The notes under the pieces are model-generated. The model ran no database searches, was not told the DNA's origin, and saw nothing but the letters and a program-made list of their open reading frames with translations. A stretch of DNA of 64,000 nucleotides from Streptomyces graminofaciens. GTDB lineage: Bacteria > Actinomycetota > Actinomycetes > Streptomycetales > Streptomycetaceae. The translations under genes were made by a program, and so were the position numbers. Where the stretch lies: the NCBI RefSeq assembly GCF_030294945.1, contig NZ_AP018448.1, forward strand, positions 2,418,001 to 2,482,000, in the 5' to 3' direction. Of this stretch, positions 7,910-15,595 are shown one piece after another; positions within the stretch are counted from its first letter, which is position 1, and every line of letters begins with the position of its first letter.

Positions 7910-8100
7910 TCAGAGCCGCTGGGCCAGTTCGGTGGCCGTGGTGCCGTAGGTCTCACGGACCTCAATGCCGGCGGGTGTGACAAGGAGGACGTCTGTGCCG
8001 ACGCGGCTGACGCAGCCGCGTCGGGTCAGGGGGTAGGTGCAGGCGTCGACAAGCTTGGGCGTCCCTTGACGCGTGAAGAGGGTCAGTGACACGAGGCTTT
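7910..8100 (-). pseudogene. Relic of a 3-oxoacid CoA-transferase beta subunit
   Basis: The C-terminal end of a succinyl-CoA:3-ketoacid (PcaJ/ScoB-type) CoA-transferase beta subunit is recognisable: TRQGTPKLVDACTYPLTRRG, CVSRVGTDVLLVTPAGIEV, RETYGTTATELAQRL. The catalytic first three quarters are missing. It lies directly behind the thiolase and crotonase genes on the same strand, the place where a beta-ketoadipate-type operon would carry this subunit. Confidence 0.65.
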
Positions 8101-8164
8101 CCTGACAAGGCATGCTGGGCTTCCGGCGGGGTCCGGCGGGTGACGCCCGCAATGGGCGGAGGAA

Positions 8165-8968
8165 CTAGCCCTCGCCTTGCTGGGCGGCCTCCGACGTTCT
8201 CTTCGTGCCCTCGCTGCCCCGAGACAGAAAGGACTCGACGAGTGCCGTGGCCTCAGCCCGGCCCATCGCCTCGGCGATCACGCGCGCTTCCTCCCGGCCC
8301 GTCTGCTCTCGGGTCAGCTGCCCGGAGCGCAGGAGTCTCTTGGTCTCTCCCAGGGCGTGGGCCGGTCCCGCCGCGAGCCGCTCGCCGAGCCTCACGGCCC
8401 GCGCGTCGGCGAATGCGTCCTCCACGACTTCGGTGACCATCCCCCACTCCCTGGCTTCCTCCGCGGAGAGCACGCGGCCGGTCAAGACCAGTTCGAGTGC
8501 GCGTTGTTGTCCTATCGCTCGTGGCAGGAGATAGGACACTCCGCAGTCGGGCGTCAACCCCACGTCCGCGTAGGCCGGGAGGAACTTCGTGGATGCGGCC
8601 GACACGATCACGTCACAGCTCAGCATCAGCGCCAGACCCGCGCCCGCCACGGCTCCCCGTACCGCGGCGACAACTGGCTTCGAAAGCCCGGCCAGGCGTT
8701 GGAAAACGTCGTCGACCGTCATGGCCAACTGTTCCACGTACGCCGCACGGTCCGGCGCGGCGGCCATCGCCGCCACGTCGCCCCCGGCGCAGAACCGTTT
8801 GCCCTCGGCGAGTACGACGACCGCACGCACGTCGGACTGCGCGGCCCGGTCGACTGCCACCCCGAGGGCGTGGGCCGTTGGCAGATCGATGGCGTTCGCC
8901 TTGGTCGGCCTGGCCAGGACGATCCGGGCGACGCCTTCCTCGCAGGTGTAGCGGATGAGGTCCGTCAT
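8165..8968 (-). CDS. Enoyl-CoA hydratase/isomerase (PaaG-like crotonase)
   Basis: A 267-residue crotonase-fold enzyme acting on an acyl-CoA in the cytoplasm. The oxyanion-hole segments are FCAGGDVAAM and AVRGAVAGAGLALML. The catalytic loop reads VGLTPDCGVSYLLPR, with aspartate in the place where classical hydratases have glutamate. That pattern is seen in PaaG/PaaB-type isomerases and related crotonases of aromatic catabolism. It follows the thiolase gene by 35 bases on the same strand, so the two are probably co-transcribed and act in side-chain or ring-derived beta-oxidation. The exact substrate cannot be read from the sequence. Confidence 0.8.
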   Translation of the reverse strand: MTDLIRYTCEEGVARIVLARPTKANAIDLPTAHALGVAVDRAAQSDVRAVVVLAEGKRFCAGGDVAAMAAAPDRAAYVEQLAMTVDDVFQRLAGLSKPVVAAVRGAVAGAGLALMLSCDVIVSAASTKFLPAYADVGLTPDCGVSYLLPRAIGQQRALELVLTGRVLSAEEAREWGMVTEVVEDAFADARAVRLGERLAAGPAHALGETKRLLRSGQLTREQTGREEARVIAEAMGRAEATALVESFLSRGSEGTKRTSEAAQQGEG

Positions 8969-9003
8969 GGGATCCCACTTTCCTCAAGGGTTCGGCCGGT
9001 AGC

Positions 9004-10188
9004 TCAGACGCGGCGGAAGAGGGCGGCGAGGGCCTGCCCGCCGCCGATACACATCGTGACGACGCCAAGTTCGAGGTCGCGCCGGACAAGGTCCTTGGCC
9101 ACGCGAAGGGTGAGCATCGCCCCGGTGGCACCGACCGGGTGGCCCAGGGCGATGGCTCCGCCGTACGGGTTGACCTTCTCCGGACTGAGCCCCGTGTCCC
9201 GGATCACGGCGACCGCCTGTGCGGCGAAGGCCTCGTTCAGCTCGACGGTGTCGATGTCAGAGGGGGAGGTGCCGGTCTGCTCGAACAGCTTCCGCAGCGC
9301 GAGCACCGGCGCGTACCCCATCAGCTCCGGCTCCATCGCCGCGGTCGCGACCGCCTCCAACTCCACCAGCGTGCGGAGGCCCCGCTCGGTCGCCACCGAC
9401 TCTCTGGCCAACACCAGGGCGGCACCTCCGTCGTTGATGCCCGAGGAGTTACCGGCGGTGACCGTGCCGCCCGGCTGGAACGCCGGGCGCAGACCGGCCA
9501 GCGTGTCCACCGTCGTGTCCGGCCGGGGGTGCTCGTCCACCTCGACCGTGCGGGGGGTACGTCCGCCGATCTCGACGGTCGTGATCTCCTCCGCGAAGGC
9601 GACCCGGGCCGCCTCGGACGCCGCCCGCTGCTGGGACAGGGCCGCGAACTCGTCCTGCTCCCGGCGTGAGACGTCGTACTTGGCGGCGACGTTCTCCGCG
9701 GTGACACCCATGTGGAAGCCGTGGAACGGGTCGGTCAGCATCATCACCGTGCCGTCGTGGAGGGTACGGTCGCCGAGCCGGTAGCCGGAGCGGGCGCCGA
9801 AGTCGTAGAACGGCATCCGGCTCATGTTCTCGTCGCCGCCGGCGAGCGCGACCTCCACGCCACCCCAGCGCATCTGCATCGCAGCCGACCAGACCGCCTG
9901 CAGGCCGCTGCCGCACAGCCGGTTGACCGTGTACGCGGGGGTGGCGGCGTCCAGGCCGGCCGCCAGGGCGACACGGCGGGCGTTGTAGGCGTCCGGCCCG
10001 ACCTGGCCGATGCACCCCATGACGACCTCGTCGACGTCGCCGGATGCCACGCCCGCCCGGGTCAGGGCCTCACGCGCCGCGATGCCTCCGAGCTCGTGTG
10101 CTGGGACGTCCGCGAACACGCCTCCGAAGCTGCCGATGGGCGTGCGTGCCCCGTCCAGGACGAGGACCTTCTCCTGCTGCTGCGGCAT
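9004..10188 (-). CDS. Acetyl-CoA acyltransferase (thiolase)
   Basis: A 394-residue thiolase that cleaves a 3-oxoacyl-CoA with CoA to acetyl-CoA and a shortened acyl-CoA. The nucleophilic cysteine lies in VNRLCGSGLQA (residue 92). The histidine of GHPVGATGA and the second cysteine of MCIGGGQALA are present. The start is the ATG after GGAAGGACGGCCACG and gives the standard LVLDGARTPIG opening. It lies 54 bases behind the GntR gene and is followed by the crotonase, so it may be the distal part of the ring-fission operon. PcaF-like (3-oxoadipyl-CoA) and fatty-acid-type roles are both possible. Confidence 0.88.
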   Translation of the reverse strand: MPQQQEKVLVLDGARTPIGSFGGVFADVPAHELGGIAAREALTRAGVASGDVDEVVMGCIGQVGPDAYNARRVALAAGLDAATPAYTVNRLCGSGLQAVWSAAMQMRWGGVEVALAGGDENMSRMPFYDFGARSGYRLGDRTLHDGTVMMLTDPFHGFHMGVTAENVAAKYDVSRREQDEFAALSQQRAASEAARVAFAEEITTVEIGGRTPRTVEVDEHPRPDTTVDTLAGLRPAFQPGGTVTAGNSSGINDGGAALVLARESVATERGLRTLVELEAVATAAMEPELMGYAPVLALRKLFEQTGTSPSDIDTVELNEAFAAQAVAVIRDTGLSPEKVNPYGGAIALGHPVGATGAMLTLRVAKDLVRRDLELGVVTMCIGGGQALAALFRRV

Positions 10189-10242
10189 CGTGGCCGTCCT
10201 TCCCAGGAAGTGCGTATGTGGACGCCGCCCCGGGCGCATGGG

Positions 10243-10917
10243 TCAGGTGCTGTGGTGGGCCATGCTCGCCCGGGCTCCGACGCTCGTACTGTCGCGGTGG
10301 TCGCGGATGCTCTTGAGCAGACGGGTGCGGCTGCGGGCGGCCAGCGCCTTGAGGATGCGCTCATGTTGCGCGACCGTCCGCCTTCTGCGCTCCCGCGTCG
10401 CGTAGTCGATCGCGATGAACGCGTCGGCCAGCATCCACAGCCGCCGCACCTCGTCGAGCACGAGCTTCAGTGAGGAGAGGCCGAAGATGCGCAGATGGAA
10501 CTCGTGGTTGAGGGCCACCATCTCCACCCACTCGGACGCGTCCACCAACCGCGCCATGTCCTCGTTGAGCGACCTCAGTTCCACGACGACCTCGGCGGTG
10601 GGCCACACGATGGTGCGGGCCAGTTCCTCCTCGAGCAGAGCGAGCATGAGGCCGATCTGGGCGAGCTCCTCGGGAGAGCGCTTGGTGACGAAATACCCCT
10701 GGTGGGGGCGGTGGGTCAGCAGCCCTTCACTGGCCAGGACGCTCAGCGCCTCACGTACCGGGACCCGGCTGATCCGCAGTTGTTCCGCGACCTCTTCCTG
10801 GCGGATCTGTTCGCCGGGCAGGAGCCGTCCCTGCAAGATCTGATTCCGCAGTTCACGCACCGTCCGCTCGGCGCTGGCACCTTCTTTGACCAGAGTGCGC
10901 CGATTCGGGTCAGCCAC
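10243..10917 (-). CDS. GntR-family (FCD subfamily) transcriptional regulator
   Basis: A 224-residue repressor-type regulator. The winged helix spans about residues 10-75 (RELRNQILQGRLLPGEQIRQ, then RISRVPVREALSVLASEGLL). The C-terminal FCD domain (EEELARTIVWPTAEVVVELR, LNHEFHLRIF) normally binds a small carboxylate and a metal. GTG start after TCAGGAGTGATCGC. An ATTG-N4-CAAT-like box lies 17 bases upstream of the start, and two more lie in the divergent promoter at 15.5 kb. It therefore probably controls itself, the ring-fission operon around it and the divergent hydroxylase. Its ligand is likely an aromatic acid or ring-fission product (inference). Confidence 0.85.
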   Translation of the reverse strand: MADPNRRTLVKEGASAERTVRELRNQILQGRLLPGEQIRQEEVAEQLRISRVPVREALSVLASEGLLTHRPHQGYFVTKRSPEELAQIGLMLALLEEELARTIVWPTAEVVVELRSLNEDMARLVDASEWVEMVALNHEFHLRIFGLSSLKLVLDEVRRLWMLADAFIAIDYATRERRRRTVAQHERILKALAARSRTRLLKSIRDHRDSTSVGARASMAHHST

Positions 10918-10933
10918 GCGATCACTCCTGACG

Positions 10934-10945
10934 GTTGAATCCAAT
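10934..10945. promoter_or_regulatory. Probable GntR operator before the GntR gene
   Basis: GTTGAATCCAAT, on the other strand ATTGGATTCAAC, differs by one base from the ATTG-N4-CAAT pattern. It lies just upstream of the ribosome site of the regulator gene and suggests autoregulation. Confidence 0.5.
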
Positions 10946-11012
10946 CTTGCAGGCAGTATAGGGAACACTGTCCGAGGTCCCGGTTCCGAAGGCCGCGGAA
11001 ACCGAGGGGTAT

Positions 11013-11684
11013 TCAGTCGTTGGAGCGACGGCGGGTCTGCAGCGTGTGATACCCCGCGTCGGCGCGTGCCGCCGCCAGAGTCGCGCCCTGTTCGACGTCT
11101 GCTCGTATCCGGTTCTCGGCATCCCGGATCTGCTCGGCTGCGGCAATCACCTCGTCGGCCCGCAACGCAGGGACAGCCACCACTCCGTCGGCGTCGCCGA
11201 GCAGCAGGTCGCCTGGTTCCACCCGGACACCGCCGACCGTCACCGGGACCTGGTAGCCGTCGACGCGGACGCGGTCCTTTCCGGTGCGCATCCAGCGACC
11301 CCGGCTGTAGACGGGGTAGCCGAGTTCCAGGGCACGGTCGGAGTCGCGGCACACGCCGTCGATGACGGTGCCGCCGAAACCGCGCCGGGCGGCGGTGGCG
11401 GTCAGCAGATCGCCCCAGACCGTGGCGTCCAGACGTCCGGCGTTGTCGAGGACGACGACGGTGCCGGGGTCGAGGTCGTCGATGAAGTCGCCGACGCTGC
11501 CGGGGTCGGTGCCGACCGACACGTACCGCACCGTGAAGGCCGGCCCGGCGAGGCGGAACGTGCGGTCGAGCGGCATGATCCCCAGGCACTGCCCGGCAAT
11601 GCCGAGGCGGTCCATGGCGTCGCTGATGTGGCTGGTGCCGAGGCCCTGGAGGGCCTTCACCGCGGTCTGTGCCGAATCCGTCAT
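11013..11684 (-). CDS. RraA-family aldolase (4-hydroxy-4-methyl-2-oxoglutarate / CHA aldolase-like)
   Basis: A 223-residue class II pyruvate aldolase-type protein of the RraA/HMG-aldolase family. In protocatechuate 4,5-cleavage such enzymes (LigK, ProA) split 4-carboxy-4-hydroxy-2-oxoadipate to pyruvate and oxaloacetate. Family signatures seen are LGTSHISDAMDRLG, WGDLLTATAARRGFGGTVID with GVCRDSD (Arg and Asp of the metal/substrate site), and GDLLLGDADGVVAVP. ATG chosen behind AGGTGAGAAGCTC, seven bases after the previous stop. Two more RraA paralogs are in the same operon, so division of labour or heteromers is possible. Non-catalytic RraA proteins exist, but this one keeps the G-V-C-R-D motif. 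Confidence 0.8.
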   Translation of the reverse strand: MTDSAQTAVKALQGLGTSHISDAMDRLGIAGQCLGIMPLDRTFRLAGPAFTVRYVSVGTDPGSVGDFIDDLDPGTVVVLDNAGRLDATVWGDLLTATAARRGFGGTVIDGVCRDSDRALELGYPVYSRGRWMRTGKDRVRVDGYQVPVTVGGVRVEPGDLLLGDADGVVAVPALRADEVIAAAEQIRDAENRIRADVEQGATLAAARADAGYHTLQTRRRSND

Positions 11685-11691
11685 GAGCTTC

Positions 11692-12423
11692 TCACCTGTC
11701 CAGCATGGTTTCGTAGTCGGCGGACATGACATCGGCCATCGCGTGTCCGGCCCGCACTCGTTCGACCATGGCCCGTTCCGTGGCCGCTATCGCTTCGGCG
11801 GTGGCGAGCACGCGCTCGGCGTGGGCGGACGGTACGAACACGACGCCGCTCGCGTCGGCGATGACCAGGTCGCCGGGGGCCACGGGGACCCCGACGATGT
11901 CGACGGGGACGTTCCAGGCGCGCTCGACCACTCGGCCGCGGGCGGTGATCGGAACCCCCGTCGTTGCGTACAGGGGCAGGTCCAGCTCGCAGGCCTCATC
12001 CACGTCGCGGCAGGCGCCGTCGACCACGACACCCTCCACGCCGTTGCACCGGGCGCCCGTGGAGAGCACACCTCCCCAGCCGGCGGCGTGTGTCCTTCCT
12101 TGATGTGCCACCACGATGACGTCGCCGGGGCCCGAGGCGTCAACGGCCGCGGTGCCGAGGTGGCGGCCGGAACCCGCCACCTCGGAGCGCTGCTCGACGA
12201 GGTCTACGGTGACCGCGCGTCCGGTGATCCGTCGCGGCGCCGCCAACGCGGTCAGCCCCAGGGCCGCGCCGGGCAGGCCCAGTTTGTCCAGCGCGTCGGA
12301 GACGGCGCACGTATCCAGCCGGGCCAGCCGGACGACTGCTTCGTCCTCGCCCTTTTCCCGCACCACGGCTGGGTGCGCGTGACCCGTTTCCCTCTCCGGG
12401 GCCGGATGTGCGTGGCCGTTCAT
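11692..12423 (-). CDS. RraA-family aldolase paralog
   Basis: A 243-residue second RraA/LigK-like protein with a histidine-rich N-terminal extension (MNGHAHPAPERETGHAHPAV). Core motifs: LDTCAVSDALDKLGLPGAAL, WGGVLSTGARCNGVEGVVVD with GACRDVDE, and GDLVIADASGVVFVP. Its ATG overlaps the dioxygenase stop (ATGA), so it is translationally coupled to ring fission. That is the place expected for the aldolase that consumes the hydrated ring-fission product. The histidine-rich tail may help load the divalent metal (inference). Confidence 0.8.
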   Translation of the reverse strand: MNGHAHPAPERETGHAHPAVVREKGEDEAVVRLARLDTCAVSDALDKLGLPGAALGLTALAAPRRITGRAVTVDLVEQRSEVAGSGRHLGTAAVDASGPGDVIVVAHQGRTHAAGWGGVLSTGARCNGVEGVVVDGACRDVDEACELDLPLYATTGVPITARGRVVERAWNVPVDIVGVPVAPGDLVIADASGVVFVPSAHAERVLATAEAIAATERAMVERVRAGHAMADVMSADYETMLDR

Positions 12424-13403
12424 GCCCACAGTCCGAAGGCCAGGCCGATGCCGGTGCCGGCGGGCGTGCGGTAGGCGGGCAGGTAGTCGACCCACTTGGT
12501 CACCAGGTGGGCGCCCGCGCCCGCCGCGGTGATCCAGTTCCGGATCTCTGACGTGCCGGAGTCCATCCTGTGGGCGGGCAGTCCGCGCAGCGTGGTGGCG
12601 TCGTGGTCGCTCATGGCGTCGAGGAGCGTGCGGTCCAGTTCGGCGTCCACGACGAAGTGGCTGAGCCCACCAGAGGCCACGACGCCCACCCTGGCATCAC
12701 CGGGAGCGCACTCGACCGCCTGGCGCAGCGCCACGCCGAGGTCGTAACACCGAGCGGGCGTCGGCTGGTTGGGCTTGAAATACGTGTTGAGGAGGATCGG
12801 CACGGACGGGACCGTATGACCCTTGAGGAGTCTGCCCGCGACCCAGGCGAAGGCATGCCCGAAACCGCTGTCCGGTGCGGTGGAGTCACTGGCGGAAACG
12901 TCGAAACCCTGGTCCACCAGGCTCTCGATGATGTGCCGGCCCAGCTTGGCGTCAGCCGGGTAGCTCGCTCCGTCCATCCCGAGGAGGCGCTGGACCTCGA
13001 CGATCTCGGGACCGAGGCCCATCTCGATGGCGTGGTGGGTGGTCATCTCCTCGCCGTGGTAAACGGCGATGGAGGGCAGGTTCTGATGGGAGAAGAGTTC
13101 GTCCTGGTCGTCGCCGACGACGACGACCGCGTCCAGTTCGAGTGAGACCAAGTCCTCGGCGAGCCGTTTGATGTCGGCCTGTGCCTGGTTGAACTTCCGG
13201 TCCCAGACGTCGGGCTCGAGTTCGGCAAGGTAGCGGTCGCCCGCGCGCTCGGCGAGTTCGCCGTACGGACGGATCACACCGTCGGTGTCGTATAGCTCCT
13301 TGTTGTCCTTGTCGTGTTCGGCGCGCAGGCTCCACATCTTCTGCGGTTCCATGGCGAGCACGGGGCTGTGCGACGTGCCGGCCACCGCAACAATGTTGGC
13401 CAT
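12420..13403 (-). CDS. Class III (LigB-type) extradiol ring-cleavage dioxygenase
   Basis: A 327-residue non-haem iron enzyme of the LigB superfamily. It cuts a catecholic ring next to the hydroxyls with O2. The iron-ligand histidine is in VAGTSHSPVLAM (His12), and a further conserved histidine region is SDSTAPDSGFGHAFAW. The C-terminal half contains VGVVASGGLSHFVVDAELDR. It is a single-chain form, longer than LigB alone, as in gallate or 3-O-methylgallate dioxygenases (GalA/DesZ type), which combine LigB with a small extra part. Followed by RraA (overlapping) and preceded by a LigJ-like hydratase, it most likely opens protocatechuate, gallate or a methylated relative. The true substrate is not readable. 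Confidence 0.85.
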   Translation of the reverse strand: MANIVAVAGTSHSPVLAMEPQKMWSLRAEHDKDNKELYDTDGVIRPYGELAERAGDRYLAELEPDVWDRKFNQAQADIKRLAEDLVSLELDAVVVVGDDQDELFSHQNLPSIAVYHGEEMTTHHAIEMGLGPEIVEVQRLLGMDGASYPADAKLGRHIIESLVDQGFDVSASDSTAPDSGFGHAFAWVAGRLLKGHTVPSVPILLNTYFKPNQPTPARCYDLGVALRQAVECAPGDARVGVVASGGLSHFVVDAELDRTLLDAMSDHDATTLRGLPAHRMDSGTSEIRNWITAAGAGAHLVTKWVDYLPAYRTPAGTGIGLAFGLWA

Positions 13404-13418
13404 GTCGTCTCCCCCCTC

Positions 13419-14390
13419 TCAGTCGTTCAGCCGTGTGTAGACCTGACGGGCGTTGTCTTCGAACACCGCTCGCCGGTCGTCGTCGGACAGGGCGGGGATC
13501 TTCTCGATCACCGGCTTGAGGTCTTCCAGGCTTCCGCCACTGCCCGGCCGTTCGGTGCCGAACAGGACGCGGTCCGCGCCGACCACCGCGAAGAGCAGTT
13601 CCAAGGCTTCCTGGGTGTACAGGCAGGTGTCGAACCAGAACCGCTTCAGCGTTTCCTGGAACGTTTCGCGGTCGTCCGACTTGACGCTGACGAGTCCGCG
13701 GTCATGAGCGGTCCACCGGCCGAGCTGGTAGGGAACCGATCCGCCGCCGTGCGGCACGATGATCTTCAGGTCGGGGAAGTCACGGAACACTCCGGCCCTG
13801 ATCATGCTATTGATCGCCAGGCTCTCCTCGGTGATGAAGTGCTCGCTGTAGCTCTCACGTCCATAGCAGGCCGCCGGATGCAGCAGCACCGGAACGTCGC
13901 GCTCGACGAGCCGTTCGTACAGCGGGTACCAGTATTCGTCGCCCATCACCGGTGTGGTTCCGGCGCCCTCGCTCGGATCGGGGTTGAGCAGCGCCCCGAT
14001 GAATCCTCGCTCAAGGTTCCGGTCCAGCTCTTCGAAGACCGTACTCACCGGTTCGCCCGCCACCTGCGGCAGGGCGCAGACGCCACGCAGCCGGTCGGGG
14101 TGGGCGGCGACCTGGGTGGCGATGGCGTCGTTGTTCGCCTCGACCCACCAGTGCACGATTTTCGCCGGGCGGGCGGAGTGCTTCAGCACGAACGGGCGCG
14201 GCGAGGTCAGCTGCATGTCGGTGCCGACCTCGTCCATCAGCGCGATCTGCCGCCTGGCGGAGGCGAGCAGTTCTTCGTCGGTGGCCTTGGACGGGAAGCG
14301 CCCGTGGTAGGTGCCGGCCGCCTCCAGGTAGGTCCACAGTCCGTAGAAGGAGTCGGGCGCCACCAGATGGGCGTGACTGTCGATGATCAC
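13419..14390 (-). CDS. Amidohydrolase-superfamily 4-oxalomesaconate hydratase-like protein (LigJ-like)
   Basis: A 323-residue metal-dependent TIM-barrel protein of the Amidohydro_2 group. It opens with the metal motif IIDSHAHLV and carries FIGALLNPDPSEGAG, VPVLLHPA and IIVPHGGGSVPYQLGRW, the last typical of LigJ (4-oxalomesaconate hydratase). In the protocatechuate/gallate 4,5-cleavage pathway this step adds water to the ring-fission product before aldol cleavage. The gene lies directly before the dioxygenase and shares the operon with RraA aldolases. GTG start behind CAGGAGCAGCC, overlapping the RidA stop (GTGA). A decarboxylase or 2-pyrone hydrolase of the same family is less likely. Confidence 0.8.
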   Translation of the reverse strand: MIIDSHAHLVAPDSFYGLWTYLEAAGTYHGRFPSKATDEELLASARRQIALMDEVGTDMQLTSPRPFVLKHSARPAKIVHWWVEANNDAIATQVAAHPDRLRGVCALPQVAGEPVSTVFEELDRNLERGFIGALLNPDPSEGAGTTPVMGDEYWYPLYERLVERDVPVLLHPAACYGRESYSEHFITEESLAINSMIRAGVFRDFPDLKIIVPHGGGSVPYQLGRWTAHDRGLVSVKSDDRETFQETLKRFWFDTCLYTQEALELLFAVVGADRVLFGTERPGSGGSLEDLKPVIEKIPALSDDDRRAVFEDNARQVYTRLND

Positions 14391-14803
14391 GGCTGCTCCT
14401 GGGGGGTACGGGTGGGCAGTACGGCGGTGAACTCGCACTGGATGAGCAAAGGGGCTTGCAGCATCGAGGGCACGGTGTGACGTACCGGCCGGTCCTGCTC
14501 GTCGGGGAACATCGCCACCCACTCGGCGTTCAGTGGTTTGCGTGGCTGCCCTTCGCCGAGGAAGACGGTGACCTTGGCGATGTCGTCCGTGTCGGCGCCC
14601 GCCGCGTCCAGGATCCGTCGGATGTTGGCGAACACCCCGGCGGTCTGGGCCTCCAAGCTGTCGGGGACCTTGCCGGTGTCGGGGTCCATGCCGTGTACAG
14701 CACTGGAGACCAACAGGTTGTCGAGCCTGACGGCGACAGGGAAGGGGGCACCGCCGTGGTGCAGTCCGGGTATCTCGATCGGGTGTCTACGGGACTTGGG
14801 CAT
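14387..14803 (-). CDS. RidA/YjgF-family enamine/imine deaminase
   Basis: A 138-residue RidA-fold protein. Characteristic stretches are NLLVSSAVHGMDPDTGKVPD, QTAGVFANIRRILDAAGADT, DIAKVTVFL, and a C-terminal CEFTAV in place of the usual VEIEAVA. In the family the active arginine binds the carboxylate of reactive enamines. RidA genes often accompany aromatic ring-fission operons, where they may clean up or hydrolyse unstable enols or imines. The ATG behind AAGAAGGAATGG is chosen; a GTG eight codons earlier overlaps the previous stop and is also possible. Confidence 0.75.
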   Translation of the reverse strand: MPKSRRHPIEIPGLHHGGAPFPVAVRLDNLLVSSAVHGMDPDTGKVPDSLEAQTAGVFANIRRILDAAGADTDDIAKVTVFLGEGQPRKPLNAEWVAMFPDEQDRPVRHTVPSMLQAPLLIQCEFTAVLPTRTPQEQP

Positions 14804-14823
14804 GGGCCATTCCTTCTTCTGAG

Positions 14824-15435
14824 TCACTGCCAGCCATAGAGGTCGAGGGTCCGCTCCCCCGCACGGATGCGGCGCATCAATGCGGCCTCCTTGGTCTCGC
14901 GCTCGGCGGCGGCCTTCAGTACGGCCTCGATGTCGGCCTGTGGGATCACCACCACACCGTCCGCGTCGCCGACCACCAGGTCGCCCCGGCCCACGAACAC
15001 CTCACCGACACGCACCGGGGTGCCCAGCGAACCTGTGCCGTCGAAGTCCTTGCCGGTGCCGCGGATGCACAGGCCGGCGGAGAACACCGGCAGGCCGAGT
15101 TCGGTCAGGGCGTCCCGGTCCCGGACTCCGCCGTTGATGACCAGGCCGGCCAGGCCTCGCGCGAGGGCGGCGGTGCTCAGGATCTCGCCCCAGTAGCCGA
15201 ACTCGGTGCCGCCGCCGACATCGACTACGAGGACGTCACCGGGCTCGGCGGAGTACACGGCGCGATGGATCCACAGGTTGTCGCCTGGCGGAGAGGCGAC
15301 AGGGAAGGCCGGTCCAGCGACGCGGGCGGCGGCGAAGGCGGGCCCGATGACCGACGGCAGGGCTCCGGTACGACCTGCCGCCTCGTGCAGTGTCGCCGAG
15401 GACAGGGCGCCTGAGGTGATGTCCCGCAAGGTCAC
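14824..15435 (-). CDS. RraA-family aldolase, first gene of the ring-fission operon
   Basis: A 203-residue third RraA-like protein. It shows YWGEILSTAALARGLAGLVI followed by NGGVRDRDAL (Arg-Asp site kept) and GDLVVGDADGVVVIPQADIE. It is somewhat diverged from the other two in the operon and shorter at the N-terminus. GTG start after AAGGGACGGCACACC; an ATG 14 codons upstream is possible. As the leading gene it lies right behind the ATTG-N4-CAAT boxes of the divergent promoter. A 4-hydroxy-2-oxoacid aldolase role in the pathway is expected. Oxaloacetate decarboxylase activity, known as a side activity of the family, is an alternative. Confidence 0.78.
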   Translation of the reverse strand: MTLRDITSGALSSATLHEAAGRTGALPSVIGPAFAAARVAGPAFPVASPPGDNLWIHRAVYSAEPGDVLVVDVGGGTEFGYWGEILSTAALARGLAGLVINGGVRDRDALTELGLPVFSAGLCIRGTGKDFDGTGSLGTPVRVGEVFVGRGDLVVGDADGVVVIPQADIEAVLKAAAERETKEAALMRRIRAGERTLDLYGWQ

Positions 15436-15490
15436 GGTGTGCCGTCCCTTCGTTGGTCGGCTGATGTCGCCCACCATAGATGCAGGCAGA

Positions 15491-15538
15491 ATTGAATGCA
15501 ATCGCAGCTCGCAATTTGACGCCACTATTGCATTCAAT
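15491..15538. promoter_or_regulatory. Pair of GntR-type operators in the divergent promoter
   Basis: ATTGAATGCAAT at 15491-15502 and its exact reverse complement ATTGCATTCAAT at 15527-15538. Each is itself an ATTG-N4-CAAT dyad of the type bound by GntR/FCD (VanR-like) regulators. They lie between the RraA operon (minus) and the FAD hydroxylase (plus), so one regulator could control both directions. Confidence 0.6.
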
Positions 15539-15595
15539 GTGTTGAGCGGCCTACGGTTCAGGGCACAGCAGCCCGCTTGGCAAGGGAGCCATCCG

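Noticed and set aside
8177..9784. Long plus-strand open frame across the crotonase and thiolase genes
   Set aside because: It spans two real genes and their gap on the opposite strand and shows Ser/Arg-rich shadow composition.
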